A stretch of 17,788 nucleotides of DNA, from assembly GCA_964463485.1 (NCBI GenBank), contig CAYXDO010000205.1, forward strand, positions 1 to 17,788, given 5' to 3'. The notes under the pieces are model-generated. The model saw nothing but the letters and a program-made list of their open reading frames with translations. It searched no databases and had not been told where the DNA came from. Shown in pieces: positions 7,886 through 14,672 of this stretch. How positions within the stretch are numbered: position 1 is the stretch's first letter; each line of letters opens with the position of its first letter. The DNA comes from CAYXDO01 sp964463485 (GTDB taxonomy: Bacteria; Myxococcota; Kuafuiibacteriia; Kuafuiibacteriales; Kuafuiibacteriaceae). The position numbers and the translations under genes were made by a program.

Positions 7886-8916
7886 TGTTCGATCGCCCAT
7901 CGCAATCTCCTCCGCGGAGCTTGGAGGCTCTGCCCTCGTCGACTGATCCGAGGCCGGCGGCGCTGCTCGAACGGCGGGTGCAAATCGTCGCGGGCAAAGG
8001 GGGCGTGGGGAAGAGTGTGTTGGCTTCGGCGCTCGCGCTTCGGAGCGCACAAGCTGGCCACCGAACGCTCCTGCTCGAGGTGAATGGTCCCGACGCCACG
8101 GCGCGGGTGCTGCGCGTGAAGACCGCTCCCGACGAGCCCCGGGAGGTTCGCGATCGACTGTGGCTTTGTCGTATGACCCCGGCCGGAGCGCTGCGGGAGT
8201 ACGCGCTCATGGTGCTGCGTTTCAAGGCGCTCTATCACCTCGTGTTCGAAAATCGCCTCGTCCGTTATTTGCTCCGATCGATCCCGGGCCTCGGCGAATT
8301 CACGATGATGGGCAAGGCTTGGTATCACTCGACGGAGACCGACGGCGCTCTTCCGCGCTTCGACCGCCTCGTCATCGACGCGCCCGCCACGGGTCACGCG
8401 ATCACGTTCCTCTCCGTGGCGCGCGTCGTCGCCGACACCGTGCCGGACGGAGTCATGAAGGACGCCGCCGAGAAGATGGCGCGGCTGGTCGAAGATCCGG
8501 AAGGCGCGTGCCTGCACGTGGCTGCGTTGCCCGAGGAGATGGCCGTCAACGAGGCGCTTCATCTCGCCTCGGTCGCTCGCGTGCAGCTCCGCGTTGCCAC
8601 GGGCATCGGCTTTCTGAATCGCATGCTGACCCCGCTCTTGGCTCCGGGTGAGGCTCGCGTGCTCGACGGGCTCACGGGACCGCTGGCTCCGTATGCGCGC
8701 GCCGTTCAGCGCAGGCTCGCCTGGGAAGAAGTCCAAGCCGACTTCGCCGCGCGCTTTCGCGACGAGAGCGGAATGCCGGTCGTCGTCGTTCCTGACGTGC
8801 TGAAGACCGAGCGCGACGACGGCTTCGTCGAGAGCGTGATCGCCTCGATCAACGAGTCCGTCGGGCCCTCGAGGCCTGCTCGCCTCACGATCTCTCCTGG
8901 TCGGAGACGCGAATGA
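7885..8916 (+). CDS. ArsA/Get3-family ATPase, first of a pair
   Basis: The 343-residue protein has a short unstructured start, then the deviant Walker A motif GKGGVGKS (37-44) with the signature lysine Lys38 that reaches across the dimer in this family. DAPATGHAITFL (from Asp165) corresponds to the DTAPTGHT-type switch and Walker B region of ArsA/Get3. It lacks the second ATPase half of arsenite-pump ArsA, and there is no ars gene nearby, so arsenic resistance is unlikely. Get3 homologues deliver tail-anchored membrane proteins; bacterial single-domain members are poorly understood. It begins inside the lipase stop codon and ends inside the start of the second ATPase (ATGA at 8913-8916), so the two ATPases are probably made together and may form a heterodimer. 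Confidence 0.9.
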   Translation: MFDRPSQSPPRSLEALPSSTDPRPAALLERRVQIVAGKGGVGKSVLASALALRSAQAGHRTLLLEVNGPDATARVLRVKTAPDEPREVRDRLWLCRMTPAGALREYALMVLRFKALYHLVFENRLVRYLLRSIPGLGEFTMMGKAWYHSTETDGALPRFDRLVIDAPATGHAITFLSVARVVADTVPDGVMKDAAEKMARLVEDPEGACLHVAALPEEMAVNEALHLASVARVQLRVATGIGFLNRMLTPLLAPGEARVLDGLTGPLAPYARAVQRRLAWEEVQADFAARFRDESGMPVVVVPDVLKTERDDGFVESVIASINESVGPSRPARLTISPGRRRE

Positions 8917-10058
8917 GCGATGGCTATGTGGAGGCGCTCGTCGGCAGCGCGTCCGTCCTCGTCTGCGTCGGTCCTGGCGGCGTTGGAAAGACGACCACGA
9001 GCGCAGCGCTCGCCATCGCAGGCGCGCGCAAGGGGCGTCGCGTGATCGTGCTGACCGTCGATCCGGCCAAGAGGCTCGCCAACGCCTTGGGGCTCCCGGA
9101 GATCGGCAACGAGGAGCGCGAGGTCGATCGCCAGGCCTTCGAGGCCGCCCACCTCGAGCCGCCTTCAGGCCGCCTCACCGCCATGATGCTCGACATCAAG
9201 CGCACGTGGGACGAGGTGGTGTCCCGTCACCACCCGGATCCGGAGCGGCGAGATCGTTTGCTCTCCAATCGATTCTATGCCGCGCTGTCGACGTCGCTCG
9301 CTGGCAGCCAGGAGTATATGGCGATGGAGAAGCTCTACGAGCTCTCCGCGAGGACCAACGATCGACCCGATCTGGTCGTGCTCGACACTCCGCCGAGCGC
9401 CAACGCGGTCGACTTCCTCGACGCGCCCACGCGTATGCTCGACGCGCTCGACAACGACGCCACCGAGTGGCTGATCGAGCCCTTCTTGCAGCGATCCAAG
9501 AGCGCCGGGAGGCTCCTCGACGTCGGTGGATCGATCGCCATTCGCACGCTCGGACGCTTCACTGGCACCGAGACGCTCGAGGAGCTCGCGGAGCTCCTGG
9601 TCTGCTTTCAGGCGATGTTCGAAGGCTTTCGGGAACGAGCGCGGATCGTGAAGAAGATCCTCGCCGATCGCGGCACCGCCTTCATGATCGTGAGCAGCCC
9701 CCAGCCCGGCCCGCTCGCCGTCGCCAAGAAGTTCGAGAAGCGGCTGCACGAGGAGCGCATTCGCGTGGGCGCGTTCGTGCTCAATCGAACGACACCCGAT
9801 CCGTTCGAGGGAGCCCCGCGCAACGCCGAGCTGCTCGAGCGCCGCGTCCTCGAGCTCGGCGGATCCTCGAACCTCGCCTATCGAATCGAATGGATCGCAC
9901 GCGAGGCCCAAGCCTCGGCGCAGGCGGAGCGCGCGGTCGCCGACGCGCTCACCGCCGACGCCGGCGTGCCCGTCGTGATGGTCCCGGAGCTCGACAACGA
10001 CGTGCACGAGCTGCGGTCGCTGGACCTCGTGCGGCAGAGCCTCGTGGCTGGACCTTAG
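8913..10058 (+). CDS. ArsA/Get3-family ATPase, second of a pair, lacking the signature lysine
   Basis: This 381-residue protein starts within the stop of the preceding ATPase gene. Its P-loop reads GPGGVGKT (20-27): the catalytic Lys26 and Thr27 are present, but Pro21 stands where the signature lysine of deviant Walker A proteins would be. DTPPSANAVDFLDAP (from Asp158) is the second nucleotide motif and is typical of a distinct bacterial branch that often comes as neighbouring pairs. I recall the mycobacterial pair Rv3679/Rv3680 as a comparable arrangement. The lost lysine next to a partner that keeps it suggests division of labour in a heterodimer. The client or transported substrate is not shown by the sequence. 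Confidence 0.9.
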   Translation: MSDGYVEALVGSASVLVCVGPGGVGKTTTSAALAIAGARKGRRVIVLTVDPAKRLANALGLPEIGNEEREVDRQAFEAAHLEPPSGRLTAMMLDIKRTWDEVVSRHHPDPERRDRLLSNRFYAALSTSLAGSQEYMAMEKLYELSARTNDRPDLVVLDTPPSANAVDFLDAPTRMLDALDNDATEWLIEPFLQRSKSAGRLLDVGGSIAIRTLGRFTGTETLEELAELLVCFQAMFEGFRERARIVKKILADRGTAFMIVSSPQPGPLAVAKKFEKRLHEERIRVGAFVLNRTTPDPFEGAPRNAELLERRVLELGGSSNLAYRIEWIAREAQASAQAERAVADALTADAGVPVVMVPELDNDVHELRSLDLVRQSLVAGP

Positions 10059-10518
10059 TACACGGTGGAAATAGACCTTGAGCTTCCGTACCGTAAGCTC
10101 GAAATCTCACGAGCACGAGCACGAGCACGAAACTCCGTGCATTCCACCGCATCTCGTCCTCGTCCGATTCTAGAAGTGGACGAGTCTCGGAATTCGCTTG
10201 TGGCATTCGTGCTCGGGCTCGTTCGTGCTCGGGCTCGTTCGTGCTCGGGCTCGTTCGTGCTCGGTGCTCGTTCGTGCTCGTGCTCGTGCTCGAACTCGAA
10301 ATTGCGTGCTTTCTACCACTACTGCGTCAAGGCCAGAGCACGAGTAACGTGAGCTCCGTAAATTCGCCTCAAGCTACCCGATCGGGCTGAGGTCGTCGAA
10401 GCTCAAGCTCGAGCTGACCGGATCAACGCTCAATTCCACCGCAGTAGCGCCCAACGAAGATTGGACTGCGACCGTTAGCGAGGCTGCGAGGGGCACGCCC
10501 GAGCACGGAAGACTCGCT
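10059..10518. other. Gene-less convergent intergenic region full of CGTGCTC repeats
   Basis: The gap separates the convergent second ATPase and methyltransferase genes. Besides the tandem and inverted repeats listed separately, it holds a near-palindrome GAGCTTCC..GTAAGCTC (10080-10100), the palindrome CCCGATCGGG (10377-10386), and variants of GCGGTGGAA on one strand or the other near 10066, 10140, 10311 and 10435. The only open frame of note (10065-10352, plus) is low complexity, mainly Arg-Ala and Ser-Cys runs made by the repeats, and I do not call it a gene. Confidence 0.7.
10110..10292. repeat. 22-bp inverted repeat with 16-bp tandem repeats
   Basis: Bases 10110-10131 (three CGAGCA units and a tail) are the exact reverse complement of 10271-10292, enough for a long hairpin. 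Inside and next to the right arm, TTCGTGCTCGGGCTCG is repeated three times in tandem (10206-10221, 10222-10237, 10238-10253), followed by variant units to 10292. It lies between convergent genes, so it could stop transcription from both sides, but the same repeat family surrounds the four-helix-bundle gene at 13926-14465. Confidence 0.8.
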
Positions 10519-11223
10519 TCATCGCGCCTTCTTCGCTCGAATGTGGAGCCCTAGGCCCCCAAGGGCCGGAGACACGCGGATCTCTTCGAACGCCGCTGCT
10601 CTGAGCAAGCGCTCGACCAGCTCCGCCGTGAGCCCGCCGGACACTCCCACGACGATCCGCCAGCTCACCATCGACGCGACGAAGCGAACGCTCGCGAGCG
10701 GTGTGCGAAAGAGCTCGTCCGCCTTCGACAAAGCTCCGATCGCCGCGCCTAGCACCGGAGCGCCCGCCTGCGGCTCCATCAGCGCGATCTGACCACCCGG
10801 CTTCAAGACGCGCGCGACCTCGCGCAACACAGCCTCGCGATCCGGCACCAAATACAAAAACGAATGGCACACGACGAGATCGAAGCTGTTCGGTTCGAAG
10901 CCCAGGTCCGTGCCGTCCTTCTGCTCGAAGCGAACGCTCCGGAGGCCCGGGTGCCGATCGGCGTGGTGCGCGCGCGCGCGGTGGATCATCGCCTCGGCGA
11001 TATCCACACCGACGATCTCGACGTCCGGCCCGAGCGCCCGCGCGAGCTCGAAGCTGCTCTCCCCAGGTCCGCACCCGAGATCGAGCGCCCGACCTCCAGG
11101 CGGCACCACCTCCACCAGGGCGAGGAGCCTTCGAATGTGGGCCCGCCAATGCTCATGGCCCGTCAGCAGGTCGTAGGCCGACGCGAATCGCTCGAACATC
11201 GCGTTGCCAAAGGGAAGCGCCAT
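10519..11223 (-). CDS. Class I SAM-dependent methyltransferase
   Basis: The ATG at 11223 gives 234 residues; a TTG nine bases upstream is also possible. Motif I, ALDLGCGPGESS (Asp48 to Ser57), is the AdoMet-binding glycine loop. GVDIAEAMI is the acidic motif II region, and FDLVVCHSFLYLVPDREAVLREVARVLKPGGQ is the usual post-motif stretch of Methyltransf_11/25 enzymes. The N-terminal FERFASAYDLLTGHEHW recalls ubiquinone/menaquinone-type (UbiE-like) small-molecule methyltransferases, but the C-terminal part does not settle the substrate. It is transcribed away from isocitrate dehydrogenase, with a 95-base divergent gap, and towards the repeat-filled region 10059-10518. Confidence 0.88.
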   Translation of the reverse strand: MALPFGNAMFERFASAYDLLTGHEHWRAHIRRLLALVEVVPPGGRALDLGCGPGESSFELARALGPDVEIVGVDIAEAMIHRARAHHADRHPGLRSVRFEQKDGTDLGFEPNSFDLVVCHSFLYLVPDREAVLREVARVLKPGGQIALMEPQAGAPVLGAAIGALSKADELFRTPLASVRFVASMVSWRIVVGVSGGLTAELVERLLRAAAFEEIRVSPALGGLGLHIRAKKAR

Positions 11224-11307
11224 CCCGGGCAACCTACCACCACTCGATCGCGGAGCGTCGTGTGGGGTGGACAGGCAGCGATCGACCGAGCTAGCAACGG
11301 CCCACCG

Positions 11308-11313
11308 AAAGGA
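11308..11313 (+). promoter_or_regulatory. Ribosome binding site of isocitrate dehydrogenase
   Basis: AAAGGA lies five bases before the ATG at 11319. This is the clearest Shine-Dalgarno sequence in the window and fixes the start of icd; most neighbouring genes have weak or no visible site. Confidence 0.7.
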
Positions 11314-11318
11314 ACCTC

Positions 11319-12638
11319 ATGGGACTGTTCAAAGACCTCACGCCTCCCGAAGGCGACAAGATCCACATCGACGCAAACGGAAAGCTCCAGGTCGGCAACC
11401 GGCCGATCATTCCATTCATCGAAGGAGACGGCACCGGACCGGACATTTGGCGCGCGTCCGTGCGCGTCTTCGACGCGGCCGTCGAGAAAGCTTACGGCGG
11501 CAAGAAGAAGATCGCATGGTTCGAGGTCCTCGCCGGTCAGAAGGCGTTCGACAACACGGGCAACTGGCTGCCGGACGACACGACCGTCGCGTTTCGTGAG
11601 TACCTGGTGGGCATCAAGGGACCGCTCACCACGCCGATCGGCGGAGGCATTCGTTCCTTGAACGTGGCGCTCCGGCAGATCCTCGACCTCTACGTCTGCC
11701 TACGGCCAGTGCGATGGTTCCAGGGCGTGCCGTCGCCGGTGAAGGACCCGGCCTCGGTCGACATGGTGATCTTCCGCGAGAACACGGAAGACATCTACTC
11801 CGGGATCGAGTTCGAAGCCGGATCGGACGACTCCAAGCGCATGCTGGGCTTGCTCAAGGAGCACTTCCCGGACCGCTTCAAGAAGATCCGTTTCCCGGAG
11901 GACATCGGCCTCGGGATCAAGCCGGTCTCCAAGCTGGGCACCGAGCGCCTCGTGCGCGCGGCCGTTCAGTACATGCTCGCGAACAATCGCCGAAACCTGA
12001 CCTTCGTCCACAAGGGCAACATCATGAAGTTCACCGAAGGTGCCTTCATGAAGTGGGGCTATCAGCTCGCTGAGCGCGAGTTCAGCGACAAGACCTACGG
12101 TTGGGGCGGGAGCGGACACTCCCAGTGGGAGCGCACGCGCGACGAGAAGGGCGTGGAGGCCGCGGACGCCGAGTACAAGGCCGCCCAAAAGTCAGGCAAG
12201 AAGATCATCAGCGACAACATCGCCGACATCACGCTCCAGCAGGTGCTCACGCGCCCGAAGGAGTTCGACGTCATCGCGACCCTGAACCTGAACGGCGACT
12301 ATCTCTCCGACGCCCTCGCCGCGCAGGTCGGCGGCATCGGCATCGCCCCTGGCGGCAACATCAACTACGAGACCGGCCACGCGATCTTCGAGGCCACCCA
12401 CGGGACCGCGCCGAAATACGCCAACCAGGACAAAGTGAATCCGGGCTCCGTGATTCTCTCGGGTGATCTCATGCTGCGCCACCTCGGTTGGACCGAGGCC
12501 GCGAATCTCATCATCAAGGGAATCGAGCGATCGATCGCGAAGAAGACCGTCACATACGACTTCCACCGCCAGATGGAGGGTGCGAAGCTCGTCAAATGTT
12601 CGGAGTTCGCGGACCACATCATCGCGAACATGGACTGA
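11319..12638 (+). CDS. icd: NADP-dependent isocitrate dehydrogenase
   Basis: The 439-residue enzyme oxidatively decarboxylates isocitrate to 2-oxoglutarate in the TCA cycle, making NADPH. It follows the E. coli type throughout: PFIEGDGTGPDIW at the start, IRSLNVALRQ with Ser113 at the substrate site, RENTEDIYSGIE, VHKGNIMKFTEGAF, LNGDYLSDALAAQVGG and HGTAPKYANQDKVNPGS. Lys366, Tyr367, Tyr413 and Arg417 correspond to the E. coli residues that bind the 2'-phosphate of NADP (Lys344, Tyr345, Tyr391, Arg395), so NADP rather than NAD is expected. Ser113 has the same number as the serine that AceK phosphorylates in E. coli; no kinase gene is in the window. The protein is about 20 residues longer than E. 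coli Icd, mainly in the stretch around YGWGGSGHSQWERTRDEKGVE. It is preceded by a good ribosome site and appears to be a single-gene unit. Confidence 0.97.
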   Translation: MGLFKDLTPPEGDKIHIDANGKLQVGNRPIIPFIEGDGTGPDIWRASVRVFDAAVEKAYGGKKKIAWFEVLAGQKAFDNTGNWLPDDTTVAFREYLVGIKGPLTTPIGGGIRSLNVALRQILDLYVCLRPVRWFQGVPSPVKDPASVDMVIFRENTEDIYSGIEFEAGSDDSKRMLGLLKEHFPDRFKKIRFPEDIGLGIKPVSKLGTERLVRAAVQYMLANNRRNLTFVHKGNIMKFTEGAFMKWGYQLAEREFSDKTYGWGGSGHSQWERTRDEKGVEAADAEYKAAQKSGKKIISDNIADITLQQVLTRPKEFDVIATLNLNGDYLSDALAAQVGGIGIAPGGNINYETGHAIFEATHGTAPKYANQDKVNPGSVILSGDLMLRHLGWTEAANLIIKGIERSIAKKTVTYDFHRQMEGAKLVKCSEFADHIIANMD

Positions 12639-12687
12639 GCCTCCCCGAGCGCGCGGACCCAATCCCTAGCGCCTCCGCTCCCTCCTT

Positions 12688-12741
12688 TCCATCGCACCAG
12701 ACCTGCCCATCGTACCAGGCCTGCCCATCGTACCAGGTGGC
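12688..12741 (+). repeat. Three 18-bp tandem repeats ahead of the 12748 gene
   Basis: Three 18-bp units (TCCATCGCACCAGACCTG, CCCATCGTACCAGGCCTG, CCCATCGTACCAGGTGGC) end six bases before the ATG at 12748. The last unit contributes AGGTGG, the only Shine-Dalgarno-like sequence before that start. Changes in copy number or sequence would therefore move or alter the leader of the gene. Confidence 0.8.
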
Positions 12742-12747
12742 CCCGCC

Positions 12748-13869
12748 ATGAGCCGCGGCCACAAAGACGACGACCCCACCCAGCTCGAGATGGGCCCGCA
12801 GCGAAGGTCTCCCTCGCGTATTGAAACGCCGCGCGCGCCGTCCCGTCTCGAGGAGCCTCGGTCCGAGTCGCGCGCCGGGCGGTCCGAGTCGCGCGCCGGG
12901 CGGTCCGAGTCGCGGGCCGAGCGGTCCGAGCCGCGGACCGAGCGGGCCGAGTCGCGCGCCGGGCGGCCCGAGTCGCGCGCTTCATCTCGCAGCTCGAGCA
13001 GGCCACGCCGCCTGTCCTTTCGAGCGGGGAGTCGGGAGGTCGAGATCGACTTCCGGGTGAGGCTGCTCGCCATCACCGACAACTCCCGCCAGGACGAGCC
13101 CACGACCGCCCGCTCGTTCCGGTTCGAGTCGGTGGAAAAGATCGTCGTCGGCGGTCGAACTGCGCCCGAGCTCGTGATCGTGCTCGATTCGAACGAGAGG
13201 ATCCGCTTAGGGACAGTAGGCGATCGCGATCGCGCGCTCCGAGCCGCCTGGGCGCTCGGCAACGCGCTCCGCTGCGTGATCGAGCAGGAAGCGGACGACG
13301 CGTGGCCGGGCCCTGCCATCGCCGAGCGCGACGTCGAAGAGGAGACCGACAAGTTCGAGCTCGACGACGTTCGCTACGACGACGAGCCCACGACGAGGAT
13401 GGCCGAAGACTTCGTCGCCTCGTTGAACCAGGCCGAACGCAGCGCAGCCGAAGCGGCGCTGCGCTCGCACAGCGCGGCCTGGCAAAAGCCGGAAGATAGC
13501 TCGCCAGCCCTGGAGCTGCCCAAGCGCGAAGCTCCGGGAGCCTGGATCGACGCGCTCGCGCCCGCCCCCCTCGATCTGTCGGACCTCGCGGTCGCCGAGC
13601 TCGTCACGGACGAGCGAAGGCGCTCTACGTGGATCGTCAGGACGAAGCGCGGGGATCGGGTGACGATTCCGTTCACGCAGGCCGAGCTAGCGACACGCCA
13701 GGGCTCGGCGATCGTCGATGAGCCCATTCACGCGAGGCCAAAAGCGATCCCCGCGTTGCTCGGCCTGGAGCCCAAAATCGCCTCGGACCTGGAAGCGACG
13801 ATCCCTCCCGAGGTCGACGTGGCGGAGCCAGAGGACGTGACCTACGACGGAGAAGACACAGGTCGCTAA
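12748..13869 (+). CDS. Hypothetical protein with Arg-Ser-Glu repeats and a possible PH-like domain
   Basis: I do not recognise a named family. The 373-residue protein starts with a disordered, strongly charged segment in which residues 38-79 are six copies of a 7-residue unit RSESRAG and variants. Residues about 85-160 (LSFRAGSREVEIDFRVRLLAITDN, FRFESVEKIVVGG, ELVIVLDSNERIRLG, then a helix RALRAAWALGNALRCVIEQEA) have the strand-strand-helix look of a PH-like domain. The middle is acidic (EEETDKFELDDVRYDDEPTTR) and the end is a second strand-rich part (STWIVRTKRGDRVTIPF). No signal peptide or membrane helix is seen. Codon usage and frame are steady over the full length, which supports a real gene. 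Confidence 0.75.
   Translation: MSRGHKDDDPTQLEMGPQRRSPSRIETPRAPSRLEEPRSESRAGRSESRAGRSESRAERSEPRTERAESRAGRPESRASSRSSSRPRRLSFRAGSREVEIDFRVRLLAITDNSRQDEPTTARSFRFESVEKIVVGGRTAPELVIVLDSNERIRLGTVGDRDRALRAAWALGNALRCVIEQEADDAWPGPAIAERDVEEETDKFELDDVRYDDEPTTRMAEDFVASLNQAERSAAEAALRSHSAAWQKPEDSSPALELPKREAPGAWIDALAPAPLDLSDLAVAELVTDERRRSTWIVRTKRGDRVTIPFTQAELATRQGSAIVDEPIHARPKAIPALLGLEPKIASDLEATIPPEVDVAEPEDVTYDGEDTGR
12859..12984 (+). repeat. Six 21-bp tandem repeats inside the coding region
   Basis: Six consecutive 21-bp units, the first two identical (beginning CGGTCCGAGTCGCGCGCC), encode RSESRAG and relatives (RSESRAE, RSEPRTE, RAESRAG, RPESRAS). Because 21 is a multiple of three, gain or loss of units changes length without breaking the frame, which makes this a likely place for strain-to-strain variation. 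Confidence 0.85.
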
Positions 13870-13880
13870 CGAGCAGATGA

Positions 13881-13924
13881 CGTGCCCGTGCCCGTGCCAA
13901 ACTCATGACGTGCCCGTGCCCGAT
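13881..13924. repeat. CGTGCCC repeats, left side of the four-helix-bundle cassette
   Basis: GACGTGCCCGTGCCC occurs at 13879 and again at 13907, and CGTGCCCGTGCCCGAT at 13909-13924 is repeated exactly at 14589-14604 on the same strand, on the far side of the minus-strand gene. The two copies start 680 bases apart and bracket the gene. Confidence 0.8.
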
Positions 13925-13925
13925 C

Positions 13926-14465
13926 CTACAGCCTGTCACCCGCACGAGCACGCATGGCTGACACTCGGCCCGCGAGGTGCTTCAAGGTTTCTGCGTCGGT
14001 AGGTGACCCGATATCCAGGACGAGAAGCAGATCAGCCGCAGCGGCGACTTCGGCACACTCCCCTCGACTCTCCACGAAGCGTTGGCGCTTCTGAGCGTTG
14101 CCGCGCCGGTTCGCTCCCTCTGCGAGTAGGAGCGCTGTGTTCGACGCTGCGCGCAGCAAATGATCGGCGATGCTTCGGTGTCCTCTCGGGATCTCTTTCG
14201 CGAGCTTCTTCGATAGCGCCGCCATTTGAAGCGCTACTTGATACGCATCGAGCCTTTCGTGTGGAAAAAGACTCGCGGTACGAGCTTCGTTGATATCATC
14301 GTGGGCGAGCGCGTGCTCGTGCGGGTGAGGCGTGGGGCGTGATTCGTAATTTCCGGATTGCGTGGTTCGTGGAGCGTGTTCGTGAGTCCGAGATTCGAGC
14401 CGATCTTGCTCCTGCGCCAACGCGTGCTCGTGCGGGCGATGAGTCGCGGACCGTCCACGAACCAC
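13926..14465 (-). CDS. Four-helix-bundle protein, S23/rRNA intervening-sequence-protein family
   Basis: The C-terminal 115 or so residues are a clear four-helix-bundle (S23, IVS-encoded) domain: FPHERLDAYQVALQMAAL, LAKEIPRGHRSIADHLLRAA, SNTALLLAEGANRRG, KRQRFVESRGECAEVAAAADLLLVLDI. The family was first seen in insertions of 23S rRNA genes and shares its fold with Avd proteins of diversity-generating retroelements; its function elsewhere is unknown and it probably binds nucleic acid. No ATG lies near the domain. In-frame starts are a GTG at 14465 and a TTG at 14420, both of which drag repeat-encoded peptide (PHEHALA, THEHAPRTT) in front of the domain, so the true start is unresolved. The gene runs against its plus-strand neighbours and sits among direct and inverted repeats. 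No rRNA or reverse transcriptase is nearby. Confidence 0.75.
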   Translation of the reverse strand: MVRGRSATHRPHEHALAQEQDRLESRTHEHAPRTTQSGNYESRPTPHPHEHALAHDDINEARTASLFPHERLDAYQVALQMAALSKKLAKEIPRGHRSIADHLLRAASNTALLLAEGANRRGNAQKRQRFVESRGECAEVAAAADLLLVLDIGSPTDAETLKHLAGRVSAMRARAGDRL

Positions 14466-14469
14466 GCAA
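14311..14469. repeat. Repeat-rich leader of the four-helix-bundle gene
   Basis: GCGTGCTCGTGCGGG occurs at 14311-14325 and again at 14422-14436. The 17 bases at 14311-14327 are the exact reverse complement of 13937-13953 at the other end of the gene. TTGCGTGGTTCGTGGA (14358-14373) is the exact reverse complement of 14454-14469. The leader can therefore fold into an 80-base loop on a 16-bp stem, and gene ends can pair with each other. Confidence 0.8.
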
Positions 14470-14582
14470 GCGGTGAATACGAACCGCGGTCTTCTGGAGT
14501 TCGGGATCGCCGGTCACGCGATCGTCGCTAGCTGGCTCGCGAGCCACGAGCGTCGAAATTCGGCGCGGCTCTGCGAGGATTT

Positions 14583-14605
14583 CGTGCCCGTGCCCGTGCC
14601 CGATT
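14583..14605. repeat. CGTGCCC repeats, right side of the four-helix-bundle cassette
   Basis: Three CGTGCC units end in CGATT; the last 16 bases (14589-14604) repeat 13909-13924 exactly in the same direction. A 14-bp palindrome TGGCTCGCGAGCCA lies 50 bases to the left (14533-14546). The rest of 14470-14672 shows no gene and no recognisable riboswitch before the permease. Confidence 0.75.
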
Positions 14606-14672
14606 CACCTGTGAGCGATGCCACCCGCGATCGATTCATTGACCCGTCCGTAGCGCCAGGCGATCGCGGCAC

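Noticed and set aside
7885..10058. Arsenite efflux operon
   Set aside because: The ATPases are single-domain, one lacks the signature lysine, and no arsB, arsC, arsD or arsR is nearby.
10100..10300. CRISPR array
   Set aside because: The repeats are 16-bp or shorter tandem units without unique spacers, and no cas gene is present.
10065..10352. 95-codon plus-strand frame in the repeat gap
   Set aside because: Its sequence is Arg-Ala and Ser-Cys runs produced by hexamer repeats, with no start signal.
13879..14605. Diversity-generating retroelement
   Set aside because: The fold of the protein is Avd-like, but there is no reverse transcriptase, template/variable repeat pair or target gene in the window.
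14470..14672. Cobalamin or other riboswitch before the FecCD permease
   Set aside because: No B12-box-like sequence or conserved core was seen, and the stretch contains CGTGCCC repeats instead.
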